A DNA stretch of 64,000 bases from Psychroflexus curvus. Lineage in GTDB: Bacteria > Bacteroidota > Bacteroidia > Flavobacteriales > Flavobacteriaceae. Position 1 is the stretch's first letter. Every line of letters starts with the position of its first letter. This document shows positions 6,479-16,200 of the stretch, piece by piece. The position numbers and the translations under genes are program-made. Location: NCBI RefSeq assembly GCF_020164585.1, contig NZ_JAIQZF010000006.1, positions 62,001 through 126,000 of the forward strand, given 5' to 3'. A model generated the notes under the pieces. The model had not been told where the DNA came from. It saw only the letters and a list, made by a program, of their open reading frames with translations, and ran no database searches.

Positions 6479-8992
6479 ATGTGTAAAAAAATATTTTGCC
6501 TTTTACTCTTATTAGGCACAGCCTTACATTCTCAAAATTACTTTTATGAAAATTACCAACCTTTCGATAAAGGGATACCATCACCAGAAGATTTTCTAGG
6601 ATATGGTATTGGAGAGCACCATACTCGGCATGATTTGATTGTTGCTTATATGGAAAAGTTGGCAGAACTATCTGAAAAAGCTACGCTGACTGAATATGGT
6701 CGTACACATGAAGGTAGAAAATTAGTAATGCTTACAGTGACGACACCCAAGAATTTCTCAAATATGGAGAGCATCAAAAGTCAGCACCTTGCTTTTACTG
6801 ATCCCTCTAAGTCTCCAACTAATTATGATGAAGTTCCTGTTTTTATAAATCTGGGTTATAATGTTCATGGCAATGAGCCCAGCAGTTCTGAAGCTGCTTT
6901 ACTTATGGCGTACACACTTGTAGCTTCTCAAACACCTGAGGTATTAAATTACCTGGAAAACGCAGTTATTTTTATAGATCCTACCATAAATCCAGATGGT
7001 AGAGATCGTCATACACAATGGGCAAATACTTATCAAGGAAGTCCGGAAGTAGCAGACCCTCAAGATGCAGAACACAATGAATATTGGCCAGGGGGAAGAA
7101 CGAATCATTATTGGTTTGATTTAAACAGAGACTGGTTGCTAGCAGTAAATCCTGAAAGTCGTGGTAAGTTAAAATGGTTTCATAACTGGTATCCTAATGT
7201 AGTAACAGACTTTCATGAAATGGGAACTCAAAGCACCTATTTTTTTGAACCTATGAAACCCAATGCATCTCAGGACCCTATTATGCCAAAAGAAAACTAT
7301 GAAGATTTGAATACCCTTTTTGGTAATGCTTTTGCAAAGTCTTTGGACAGCATTGGCTCTTTGTACTTTACTAAAGAAGTATTTGATGGTACTTATCCTG
7401 GTTATGGTTCGTCCTATCCAGACTTACAAGGTGGACTCGCTTTGCTATTTGAACAAGCCAGTTCTAGGGGACATAGACAAACTACAGCTTTTGGTGAAAT
7501 CACCTTTGCTTTTACCATTAGAAATCAATATGTATCTAGTATAGCCACAGTAGAAACAGCAGTATCTAACAAAGCCTACTTGCGTAAGTACCAACAAAAT
7601 TTTTTCAAGTCAGCTTTGACCAATGCCTCAAATAGTAAAATTAGAGGCTATAGTTTTGGAGATCCAAAAGATGTAAATAGAACTAAAGCCTTCATAGATA
7701 AATTATTATTGCATCAAATTGAGGTTTACGAAGACGGTGATAGGTTTGTGGTTCCTACAGATCAGCCCCAATACAGAATGGTACAGACGATGTTTGAAAC
7801 TTATGATAAATATCGTGATAGCGTATATTACGACGCTTCGGCATGGTCGCTTACTAATTTTTATAATATGAAATCTAAACCAGTTAATAAGGTTTCATTG
7901 ACCAATGAAATTACTTCTACAGATGGACTTATTAACATCACTCCAATTAATAAAACTGCATATGCTTATATTTTAGACTGGGATGATTATAATGCACCCG
8001 CAGCATTAAGATATATGCAGGACAAGGGTCTTGTAGCCTCTATCTCTTCAAAACCATTTACTGTAGAATATAGAGCGGAGAAGAAGTTGTTTAACTATGG
8101 AGCAGTTATGATTCCTGTTAGTCTTCAAGATCAATCAAGTGATGAAGTTTTTGAAATTGTAAAAAAAGCTCAAGAAAAATATGAGGTGCCCGTGGTTGAT
8201 GTAACTACGGGTCTTAACCTTGATGGTGTTGACTTAGGCAGTAGAAACATTTCTCCTATTAAAGAAACAAAAGCAGCTATGCTAATAGGTGAAGGAGTAC
8301 GCTCTTATGATGCTGGAGAAGTATGGCATCTTTTGGATACACGTGTACATATGCCAATTACAAAAATTCCAATGCGCAATTTGAATAAAGCTGATTTGAA
8401 TAAGTATACTACATTGGTTATGGTTTCTGGGAAATATAATCTTAATGATAAACAATTACAGAAAATAAAAGACTGGGTCTATGGAGGTAATACCCTCATT
8501 ACATTAGGAACTGCCAGTGAATGGGCTATTAAAGAGGAGTTGGTAAAGGAAGAACTAACCACTTATCCTAAAGATTCAACAGCAGTAGTCTCAAGAAAAC
8601 CTTATGTCGATTCTCCAGAGAACCTGGGTAAAGAAAATATTGGAGGAATTATTGTAAAGGCCGACATAGATCGCACACATCCTCTTGGCTTTGGTTTTGT
8701 AGATGATCAGATCCCGGTTTATAAAAATAATACCGTGTGGTTGAAGCCAAGCAAAAACGCATACTCTACAGTAGTTAAGTATGCTGAAAATCCACATATT
8801 GATGGATTTATTACTGAAAAAAATATGGAAAAATATTTAAAGCCATCAGCCTCCTTAATCGTTAGCAAAGTTGGAAGTGGAAGAGTTGTTATGTTCGCAG
8901 ATAATCCAAATTTTAGAGGGTCATGGTATGGAACAAACCGCCTGTTTTTAAATGCTTTATTTTTAGGAGATAAAATTAATGTTCCCGAATGA
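6479..8992 (+). CDS. Secreted M14 zinc carboxypeptidase-like protein (first of three)
   Basis: This 837-residue protein has a signal peptide (MCKKIFCLLLLLGTALHSQ) and an M14 catalytic domain at about residues 35-360. The zinc ligands are H130 and E133 (NVHGNEPSSSEA) and H246 (VTDFHEMG); the general base is E325 (LLFEQASSRG). NPDGRDRH and DLNRDW are further family motifs around the substrate pocket. The C-terminal half, about 600-740, contains a stretch like a glutamine-amidotransferase fold (YTTLVMVSGKYNL, IKDWVYGGNTLITLG), which in this family appears to be structural. It likely trims peptides in the periplasm or outside the cell. It resembles the protein at 27443-29917 along its whole length. 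A purine-rich AAAGGAAA just before the ATG could help initiation. Confidence 0.9.
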   Translation: MCKKIFCLLLLLGTALHSQNYFYENYQPFDKGIPSPEDFLGYGIGEHHTRHDLIVAYMEKLAELSEKATLTEYGRTHEGRKLVMLTVTTPKNFSNMESIKSQHLAFTDPSKSPTNYDEVPVFINLGYNVHGNEPSSSEAALLMAYTLVASQTPEVLNYLENAVIFIDPTINPDGRDRHTQWANTYQGSPEVADPQDAEHNEYWPGGRTNHYWFDLNRDWLLAVNPESRGKLKWFHNWYPNVVTDFHEMGTQSTYFFEPMKPNASQDPIMPKENYEDLNTLFGNAFAKSLDSIGSLYFTKEVFDGTYPGYGSSYPDLQGGLALLFEQASSRGHRQTTAFGEITFAFTIRNQYVSSIATVETAVSNKAYLRKYQQNFFKSALTNASNSKIRGYSFGDPKDVNRTKAFIDKLLLHQIEVYEDGDRFVVPTDQPQYRMVQTMFETYDKYRDSVYYDASAWSLTNFYNMKSKPVNKVSLTNEITSTDGLINITPINKTAYAYILDWDDYNAPAALRYMQDKGLVASISSKPFTVEYRAEKKLFNYGAVMIPVSLQDQSSDEVFEIVKKAQEKYEVPVVDVTTGLNLDGVDLGSRNISPIKETKAAMLIGEGVRSYDAGEVWHLLDTRVHMPITKIPMRNLNKADLNKYTTLVMVSGKYNLNDKQLQKIKDWVYGGNTLITLGTASEWAIKEELVKEELTTYPKDSTAVVSRKPYVDSPENLGKENIGGIIVKADIDRTHPLGFGFVDDQIPVYKNNTVWLKPSKNAYSTVVKYAENPHIDGFITEKNMEKYLKPSASLIVSKVGSGRVVMFADNPNFRGSWYGTNRLFLNALFLGDKINVPE

Positions 8993-9017
8993 AAATTATA
9001 AAAAAACGATGAAAATT

Positions 9018-9058
9018 AACTGAGATGACAATTTACCTATATTCCTCTCAGTTGTTTT
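9018..9058 (+). terminator. Probable terminator of the M14 peptidase gene
   Basis: AACTGAGA (9018-9025) pairs with TCTCAGTT (9046-9053) around a 20-base loop, and a T-rich stretch follows. The loop is long, so it is weaker than the other hairpins in this window. Confidence 0.55.
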
Positions 9059-9257
9059 TATCAATTTATATTATCACTTTTCATTTGTATTGCATCTAAT
9101 TTCAGGATATTAATCTTTAGTATTTTTACCTAAGTCTCGGTGTTTCATTCTGCATGGCTTATAATTTATTGATTTCAGTACAAGATGAAATAGGTATTAT
9201 ATAAAAACTGAAGTAGATATTATAACATCAAACTTATCTTTATCAAATCATCTTCAC

Positions 9258-9265
9258 TATTTTTG
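9258..9265 (+). promoter_or_regulatory. Possible -7 promoter box for the GAF protein gene
   Basis: TATTTTTG matches the Bacteroidetes TAnnTTTG element and lies 30 bases before the ATG at 9296. No clear -33 TTG is at the right distance, so support is modest. Confidence 0.35.
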
Positions 9266-9295
9266 TTATTTATTTTATGTTTCTTACAATAAACT

Positions 9296-11686
9296 ATGGA
9301 TCGTTACAAAGACATATATCCTTTTCAAATCAAATTGAGCTTTCAGAAAATACGAGATAACTTTCAAAAGCGATTAAAAGAAGAAAGTAATCCTATTTCC
9401 AGAACATATATACAGGGTATTTTAGATTATTCTAAATCTTATCCCGAACTTTTTGAGGGAATCGATGATTATGAAAATTTGGAACCTTACGAGGAGCAAA
9501 TCAAAATAATGCTGGATGATCTTTTTCCAGATGTATTGACTTACAATGAAATAAAAGTAGCCACAGTTCCTTTTCGAAATAAAATGTTTCGAAAAACCAG
9601 ACGTTTTGAATCTATTCTGAATTCGGTGCCAGATAAGGATTTTGAGTTTCTTCCTAGAAATTTTAACATTGAGAAAGACTATATTTTAGCGTGTATCATT
9701 ATTTTAAATACATATTATAAGTATAATATTGATTTTTTCAGACCTGAATATTACGATGTTCCTGATGCCAACGGAAACCTTAGAAATTATAGGTTGTTTG
9801 TCAATGCCGATTTCATTGAACTTATTCCGACTGAAACAGCTCCAAAAATTACAGATAAAGATGTAGACGAACTGTTGAATCGTCATGATGACATTGATTT
9901 TTGGAAAGAAAAATTTCCGCCAAATTCCTGGACTTTTAAAGGCTTTGCTATCTTAAGTCTTACCGATGTTACCGTGGATAATAGCATTTCTGAAATTAAA
10001 ACCCTACTTCTGAACAGCAATATTTTTTCTGAATCTAAAGCGGTATCGATCAAGTTAGCGACTATTTTGAAATCCATTTTTAATCTTCCAAAGTTGGAAT
10101 TTGGATTTGCGCTCTTCAATGAAGAAACAGAAAAATTTCAGCAAAGTCATTCAAATTATATCGATAGTTTTATATTAAATTCTATATCAGATAATGGGTG
10201 TAAAGAGGCGTTTTGCCATGGTGCTTACACAGCAATTGTGAATCAACACAAATACTTTAGCATTACCGATATGGATGCTTATGCAGAAAAAAATCCGTCG
10301 AATAAATTTGCAAAATTCCTTCAAGCTAAAGGGATAAAATCTGCAATACTTGCTCCTGTTACTAAAAACAACAAACTACTTGCTATCTTAGAGTTGGTAA
10401 GTTATTCTAAAAATGATTTAAATAATATCAATGCTACAAAGTTGGATGATATTGTTCCTTACGTAGCCGAAACCGTTGAAAGTTTTAAACAGGAAAGAAA
10501 AAATAGGATTAAAGCTATTATCCAAAGCGAATATACGTCTATACATCCAAGTGTAGAATGGAAATTTGAAGAAGAAGCAGAGAAACTTCTTGCGGAGTCT
10601 TCCTCAGGTGAGGATAATAAGTTAAATGAAATTGCCTTTCGTAAAGTACACCCTTTATTCGGTCAGATTGACATAGCAGACTCTTCTACGCAAAGAAATT
10701 CTGCAATTCAAAACGACTTGACCTATCAGTTAAATCAAGTTCTTAATATCGTTAATTCTGCACTTGAAGTTAGATCATTGCCTGTATATGAGCAATTAGG
10801 CTATAGGATTTCAGATACACTTTCTCAGTTAACGGAAGGAATTACGGCTTCGTCTGAAGAAAAAACAGATAAATTATTAAAACAAGATATTCTTCCTGTT
10901 TTAAAATATATCAAACAAAATGTTCCTTCATGTCACTCTATGGTAGAGCAGTACTTTGAAAAATCTAAGTCCGGAGCTAAAGCATTTCATAGAAACAGAG
11001 ATGTCTTTGATGAAACTGTCTCGAGTATAAATACCTGTTTGGCCACTTTTATTGACTTAAAGCAAGTGGAGGCTCAAAAGTTGTTTCCGCATTATTTTGA
11101 TAGGTACAAAACCGATGGGGTTGAGCATAACATGTACATAGGTCAGTCTATTGTGAAAGATCTTACTTTTAGTGAAGTCGTCTTAGAAAATTTAAGATTA
11201 TGGCAGCTTTCAGTCATGTGTGAGATGGAGAATAAATTCTATAAGATACAGGAAGCCAAACATATTAAATTAAGTGCCAGATCGCTTGTTCTCGCCTTCA
11301 ATAATACGTTGACCATTCACTACAGAATGGATGAAAAACATTTTGATGTAGATGGTTCCTACAATGCGCGTTATGAAATCATCAAAAAAAGAATTGATAA
11401 AGCCTATATTAAAAATTCTGAAGAACGAATTACTTCCAAAGGAAAATTGACGATTGTCTATTCTCAGTTGGAAACTCAGGAAGAATACTTGAAGTATATC
11501 CATTACCTGCAGAGGAAAAAATACCTGGATGAAGAGGTAGAACTTCTAGATGTAGAAGATTTACAGGGTGTTTCCGGACTTAAGGCTATTCGCGTTGGAA
11601 TTTTATACCATAACGGGAGCACACCAGAGAAAGGTATTACTTACGAGGACTTGTTTGAATCTTTAGGTTCTCAAAATGGAGTCTGA
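9296..11686 (+). CDS. Large cytoplasmic GAF-domain protein of unknown function
   Basis: This 796-residue protein has no signal peptide or membrane segment. The only domain I can place is GAF-like, at about residues 245-400 (ISDNGCKEAFCHGAY, GIKSAILAPVTKNNKLLAIL), the kind that binds small molecules or cyclic nucleotides. The N-terminal 240 residues (starting MDRYKDIYPFQIKLSFQKIR) and the C-terminal 390 residues are helical, charged and unfamiliar. No kinase, cyclase, phosphodiesterase or helix-turn-helix output domain is visible, so the C-terminal part may bind a partner. It is convergent with the small membrane protein and HD-PycTM genes, with 22 bases between stops. Codon use looks like that of its neighbours. 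The function is not known to me. Confidence 0.75.
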   Translation: MDRYKDIYPFQIKLSFQKIRDNFQKRLKEESNPISRTYIQGILDYSKSYPELFEGIDDYENLEPYEEQIKIMLDDLFPDVLTYNEIKVATVPFRNKMFRKTRRFESILNSVPDKDFEFLPRNFNIEKDYILACIIILNTYYKYNIDFFRPEYYDVPDANGNLRNYRLFVNADFIELIPTETAPKITDKDVDELLNRHDDIDFWKEKFPPNSWTFKGFAILSLTDVTVDNSISEIKTLLLNSNIFSESKAVSIKLATILKSIFNLPKLEFGFALFNEETEKFQQSHSNYIDSFILNSISDNGCKEAFCHGAYTAIVNQHKYFSITDMDAYAEKNPSNKFAKFLQAKGIKSAILAPVTKNNKLLAILELVSYSKNDLNNINATKLDDIVPYVAETVESFKQERKNRIKAIIQSEYTSIHPSVEWKFEEEAEKLLAESSSGEDNKLNEIAFRKVHPLFGQIDIADSSTQRNSAIQNDLTYQLNQVLNIVNSALEVRSLPVYEQLGYRISDTLSQLTEGITASSEEKTDKLLKQDILPVLKYIKQNVPSCHSMVEQYFEKSKSGAKAFHRNRDVFDETVSSINTCLATFIDLKQVEAQKLFPHYFDRYKTDGVEHNMYIGQSIVKDLTFSEVVLENLRLWQLSVMCEMENKFYKIQEAKHIKLSARSLVLAFNNTLTIHYRMDEKHFDVDGSYNARYEIIKKRIDKAYIKNSEERITSKGKLTIVYSQLETQEEYLKYIHYLQRKKYLDEEVELLDVEDLQGVSGLKAIRVGILYHNGSTPEKGITYEDLFESLGSQNGV

Positions 11687-11708
11687 AACATTTAAATTTT
11701 ATGTGTAG

Positions 11709-12029
11709 TCAATCAACACTGATGACATTTCTATACCAGGAGAAAAAGGGCACTATCCAACCCGCCACTTTTATGATGTGAGTTTCACCAAGCTCCAGTT
11801 CATTTTGAACATCTGCACTATTAAATTTAAAATAGAGCGAACTGTCCGTATTTTCAAAGACCTCATCTTCAGCATAGACCAAAAACTTACTTTCGATATC
11901 ACCGTCCTCGCTCGTTGTGATTCTCTCCTTATCACTCACTTTAGTTTCTATGGTTTCTGAACTCAGGTAATAACTTACCGGATAACCGAAAATGAGAATG
12001 AGGACAGTGACTAAAATTAATTTTTTCAT
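11709..12029 (-). CDS. Small membrane-anchored protein of unknown function downstream of HD-PycTM
   Basis: This 106-residue protein has one N-terminal transmembrane or uncleaved signal segment (MKKLILVTVLILIFGYPVSY), and the rest is predicted outside the cytoplasm. That part is acidic at first, then has a compact domain with KFLVYAEDEVFENTDSSLYF, FKFNSADVQNEL and VAGWIVPFFSWYRNV. The tryptophan and aromatic-rich ending suggests a folded beta domain. I recall similar short proteins in Flavobacteriaceae and in some phages but cannot give a family name. It starts 40 bases after the HD-PycTM stop on the same strand, so the two probably share a transcript. Confidence 0.65.
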   Translation of the reverse strand: MKKLILVTVLILIFGYPVSYYLSSETIETKVSDKERITTSEDGDIESKFLVYAEDEVFENTDSSLYFKFNSADVQNELELGETHIIKVAGWIVPFFSWYRNVISVD

Positions 12030-12069
12030 GAGATTTTTTCAGTTTTTGATTTAATACTTAAAGCTGCTT

Positions 12070-13251
12070 TTAAATCATATAAAAAGCTATAAAAAAGCTA
12101 ATGACAGAAATGATAATGCCTGCCATAAAAATGGTATAGGTTAACCTTAAAAGCCGATATTTTCTTTCCAGGACTTTCCCCAGCAGATAAAGGTCTTTAA
12201 CGAGCGCTTCGTACACGTAATCCTTGTCTTTCATGATCTCTTTGACTCCCCACAAATAATTGTCGAAACTCATTTTATGAAAATTGCCAAAAAACAGGAT
12301 ATTAACATCTCTGTTTTCAACCTGATCTTTGGTGAACTCACCAGAAGTCACATTGGGTCTGGTAGAGAGGATAGAAAGAATAATGGCCGCTACACTAAAA
12401 CAAATCAAAACCAAAGTTGGAATCATCAGGTGTTCATTGCTGGGATTGTCTAGCTTAGGAATGATATTCGCCAAAGCCAAAGAAATAATGATAGCATTGA
12501 CAGACAATAAAATATTAGCTTTTGTATCTGCGATATCACTCAGTTTGAGATGATTTCTTAAGGTCACCCGGAAAAGTGTCTGAATGCTTCGCTCTGGATT
12601 ATCATTTTTGTACTGGGCTTTGTACCTGGCTTTTAATTTTTCTTTTTCCCTTTTTCTCTTCTTTTTTTCTTTGTCTTCAATTAGATTGATAAGATTTTTT
12701 TGCTTCAGAGGATTCCAGTTTTTCACTGCATAATCTGTATAAAACTGGTGTCTGAATGTGAGCATTTCCATATTCAAATTCATCCACTCATCGGCATCGT
12801 AATCTTGCCCGCGTAAGCTTAACTCCTGTCTTAAAAGCTCACTCACTTCTTTAAAATTGTCTTTAGCAAAATGAGAACAATCGGAATCTTTTAAGATTCT
12901 CTCAACTTCAGTAGATGGTTGAACACCTAGTTGAGTTGAATTTATAGCATCTTCAACAGAAGAAATTAGTTTCTCTGAGACATTTTGCTCGCTTAAAAAC
13001 GCTCTTGCTATCCGTTGACTTTCTTTTTCATGTTGTTTTTCAGAAACGGTATAGCCCGTATCGTGCAACCAGGCAGAGAGAAGAAGTATGAGTTCCTCAT
13101 CTTCGGTCAGATTCTTTTGTTCTGCTAAATATGTAGCACTTTCAACAACCCTCTTGGTGTGATTGAAATTATGATATACATAAGTATTAGATAACTTATC
13201 TTTGAACAACTGCAAGACAAAAGATTCAGTTTTTGAAATAAGTTCTGTCAT
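12070..13251 (-). CDS. HD-domain phosphohydrolase fused to a Pycsar-type transmembrane effector domain
   Basis: This 393-residue protein has two parts. Residues about 15-180 are an HD phosphohydrolase domain: H31 (HNFNHTKRV), H63-D64 (SAWLHDTG) and D124 (ILKDSDCSHF) are the metal ligands expected for hydrolysis of a nucleotide phosphate. A very basic coiled stretch follows at 185-215. Residues about 225-393 match the PycTM effector domain of Pycsar anti-phage systems: DTKANILLSVNAIIISLALA with a membrane helix at 246-264, a second helix at 276-296, and a third at 371-391. Known PycTM proteins bind cCMP or cUMP and damage the inner membrane. No pyrimidine cyclase gene lies nearby, so the ligand and role here are open. 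It is divergent from the phosphoesterase gene at 13297, with 45 bases between starts. Confidence 0.85.
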   Translation of the reverse strand: MTELISKTESFVLQLFKDKLSNTYVYHNFNHTKRVVESATYLAEQKNLTEDEELILLLSAWLHDTGYTVSEKQHEKESQRIARAFLSEQNVSEKLISSVEDAINSTQLGVQPSTEVERILKDSDCSHFAKDNFKEVSELLRQELSLRGQDYDADEWMNLNMEMLTFRHQFYTDYAVKNWNPLKQKNLINLIEDKEKKKRKREKEKLKARYKAQYKNDNPERSIQTLFRVTLRNHLKLSDIADTKANILLSVNAIIISLALANIIPKLDNPSNEHLMIPTLVLICFSVAAIILSILSTRPNVTSGEFTKDQVENRDVNILFFGNFHKMSFDNYLWGVKEIMKDKDYVYEALVKDLYLLGKVLERKYRLLRLTYTIFMAGIIISVISFFIAFYMI

Positions 13252-13258
13252 ATTCTTT

Positions 13259-13266
13259 TAGTTTTG
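13259..13266 (+). promoter_or_regulatory. Candidate -7 box for the phosphoesterase-barrel gene
   Basis: TAGTTTTG fits TAnnTTTG and lies 30 bases before the ATG at 13297. A TTTG at 13232-13235 sits 23 bases upstream, a little farther than the usual 18-20. It overlaps the 5' side of the divergent HD-PycTM gene. Confidence 0.4.
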
Positions 13267-13296
13267 ATAACTCCCTTTAAAATTACTTTCTTTAGA

Positions 13297-16200
13297 ATGA
13301 AAAATATCCTATTAATCGTATCAAGTCTTCTATTGGTTTCCTGTGCAACATACGAAGTTAACTATAAAAATCAAGAACAATTCCAATCGATATCTTATCC
13401 TAAAGACAAAAATGTTTCTCAGCGTTTTTATCTTATTGGAGATACCGGTTATGAGAAAATGGAAGATGCTCCTCCTGGCATTTTAGCTTTTAAATCTTTT
13501 GCTGAATCATTGAACACCAAAAATGATAAAGTGATTATTTTAGGAGATAATATTTATCCAGCAGGACTTCCAAGCAAAGGGGAGAATAATCGTGAACAAG
13601 CAAAACGAATCATAGATCAACAAACTTCAAACCTTCAATTTTTTGAGGGGGATGTGCATTTTATTCCAGGAAATCACGATTGGTATTCTGAAGGAATTAA
13701 AGCTCTGGAAAATCAAAAAAAACAAATCGATAAGGCTTTAAAAAATCAGGACCAGTCCTGGTTGCCAACACCTGGCTGCGGAATGGCTTTTGTAGATATT
13801 TCAGATGAGGTGCATCTCATTATTTTGGATTCTCAATGGATTCTGGCCAATTGGGATAAACATCCACTCATCAATAGGAATTGTGATGAAATCAAAACCC
13901 TGGATCAATTTTATGAAGAGCTTGAAAGTGAATTAAAGAAAAATCAGAATAAAACTACATTAGTGGCTCTACATCACCCTCTTTATACCAATGGAGTACA
14001 TGGTGGAACGTATGAGTTTTCCAAGCATTTATTCCCTTCTGACAAAAAAATCCCATTACCCGGCTTGGCAAGTTTAGCTAACCTTATTCGCGTGTCGGGT
14101 GGTATTTCCGTCCAGGACACTCAGAATAATCAGTATCAATCTATGGTCGATAAGATTTCTTCAATCGCAAGCCGCTGGAATCGTGTGATTTTTGCATCAG
14201 GGCATGAGCACAGCTTGCAGTACATCGAACATGACTTAATCAAGCAAATTGTTTCAGGCTCTGGATCAAAAAAATCATATGCGAAATTGGGTGCCGATGG
14301 AGAATTCGCTTATCCAGGTTATGGGTTTGCCCTCTTGGATATTTTTGATGATGGTTCTTCCTGGGTACAGTTTTATTCAGCAGATAAAGATAATCCTAAA
14401 CTCCTTTTTCAAAAGGAAATTTACGAAGGCGAAAGAACGTTTGATTTGAATCAACTTTCGGGAAATTTACCTTCTGAGTTTACTGCTTCCATTTATGAAG
14501 AATTCGATTCGGACCGAACTGATTTTTATGAAAGTGTTTGGGGTGAACATTACCGTGATTTATATACTCGAAAAATTAAGATTCCCGTTTTGGATATTGA
14601 TACTGCTTTTGGTGGTTTGACGCCAATGCGAGTTGGAGGGGGAATGCAAACCAATTCGTTAAGGCTTGAAGATAGTTTGGGCAGACAGTATAATATAAGA
14701 CAATTACGAAAGGACCCTATTCGACTTTTGCAACAGATTGTTTATCCTGATAAAAATTTATCAGATGAATTTGATGATACAATCATAGAAGAAGTCATTT
14801 TAGATTTTTTGACGGCAGCACATCCATTTGGCTTTATGGTAGTTCCAGATTTATCTGAAGCTATTGGTGTCTATCACACCAATCCTAAATTGGTTTATAT
14901 CCCAAAACAAAAAGGACTCGGAAAGTTTAATCAGGTTCATGGCGATGAAATCTACATGATCGAAGAACGACCAGAAGACAACTGGATGGGAACAAAAGGA
15001 ATATTCGGTAATCCCAATCATGATATTGTAAGTACGGCAGATATGATTGAACGTTTGCGCAGAGACGAAAAATATAAGCTGGATGAATCCAACTACCTGA
15101 GAGCAAGACTTTTTGATATGTTGCTGGGAGATTGGGACAGACATGAAGACCAGTGGCGATGGTCTGAGTTTGAAGATGAAAATGGGGATAGATATTTTAG
15201 GCCAATTCCAAGAGATAGAGACCAGGTGTTTGCCAATTTTGATGGCGGCTTCTTTGATGTTTTGAGTACGATGACTTCTTTTCCTAAAATATACCATCCC
15301 TACCAGGAAAATATTGAGTATTTGAAATGGTTCAATAATTCCGGTTTGAGTTTGGACAGAATGATCATTAGAAATGCAACCAAAGAAGATTGGTTAAGAG
15401 AAGCTGCTTATATCCAGAAGAATTTGACGGATGAAGTGATTGAAAAGGCTTTTGCTCAACTACCCTCAGAAATTGATCAGGAAAAAACTAAAAAACTCAT
15501 TTCAACTTTCAAAAGGAGGTTAACTAATATGGATGATTTTGCAGATGAATATTATAAAATCCTAAATGAACTACCTGTATTAATTGCCACAGATAAAGAT
15601 GATTTTATAGATGTTATCAGACAGGAGGATGAGAAAACCCGAGTGCAAATATTCCGTAACATCAAAGGTGAACGTGGTAGTAAAATAGTAGATAAAGTTT
15701 TTAGTGACGATAATACAGATGAAATTTGGATTTATGGATTGGATGACGAGGACAGCTTTACAACTTCAGGTGATTATCCAACACATATAAAAGTGAGACT
15801 CATCGGAGGTCATGATGACGACAAGTACTACATTAGATCTGGAAAAAAAGTTATTGTTTATGATCATAACTCTTTAGAGAATTCAATTAAGGAAAAGAAA
15901 GGGGGAAGGGTAGTCAGAACTGATGATTATATAGTCAATACATTTAACAAAGACAGAAAAGTAAGTCAGATCAGGACTTTTTTACCTCGTATTGGTTTCA
16001 ACCCCGATGATGGTTTGCTTTTTGGTGTACAGGCTTCTTATGCTTATAAAGGCTTTCGCTTAAATCCTTTTACCTACAGGCACAAGATTGAAGCAGGGCT
16101 TTATACTTCAACAGGGGGTTACGATTTTGGTTATGAGGGAGAATTTGCGAATGTGTTGGGCAATTATAATTTGTTCACTGCTTTAACTTATACAAGTCCA

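Larger units (their letters stand above)
8993..9295. other. 303-base gene-free stretch between M14 gene and GAF gene
   Basis: It holds the terminator at 9018-9058 and a possible -7 promoter box at 9258-9265. The rest is A+T-rich with stops in all frames, and no repeat or RNA gene was seen in it. Confidence 0.6.

Noticed and set aside
14851-15297. 148-residue minus-strand open frame inside the phosphoesterase-barrel gene
   Set aside because: It is antisense to conserved coding sequence (the GDWDRH region) and has no recognisable domain or start context.
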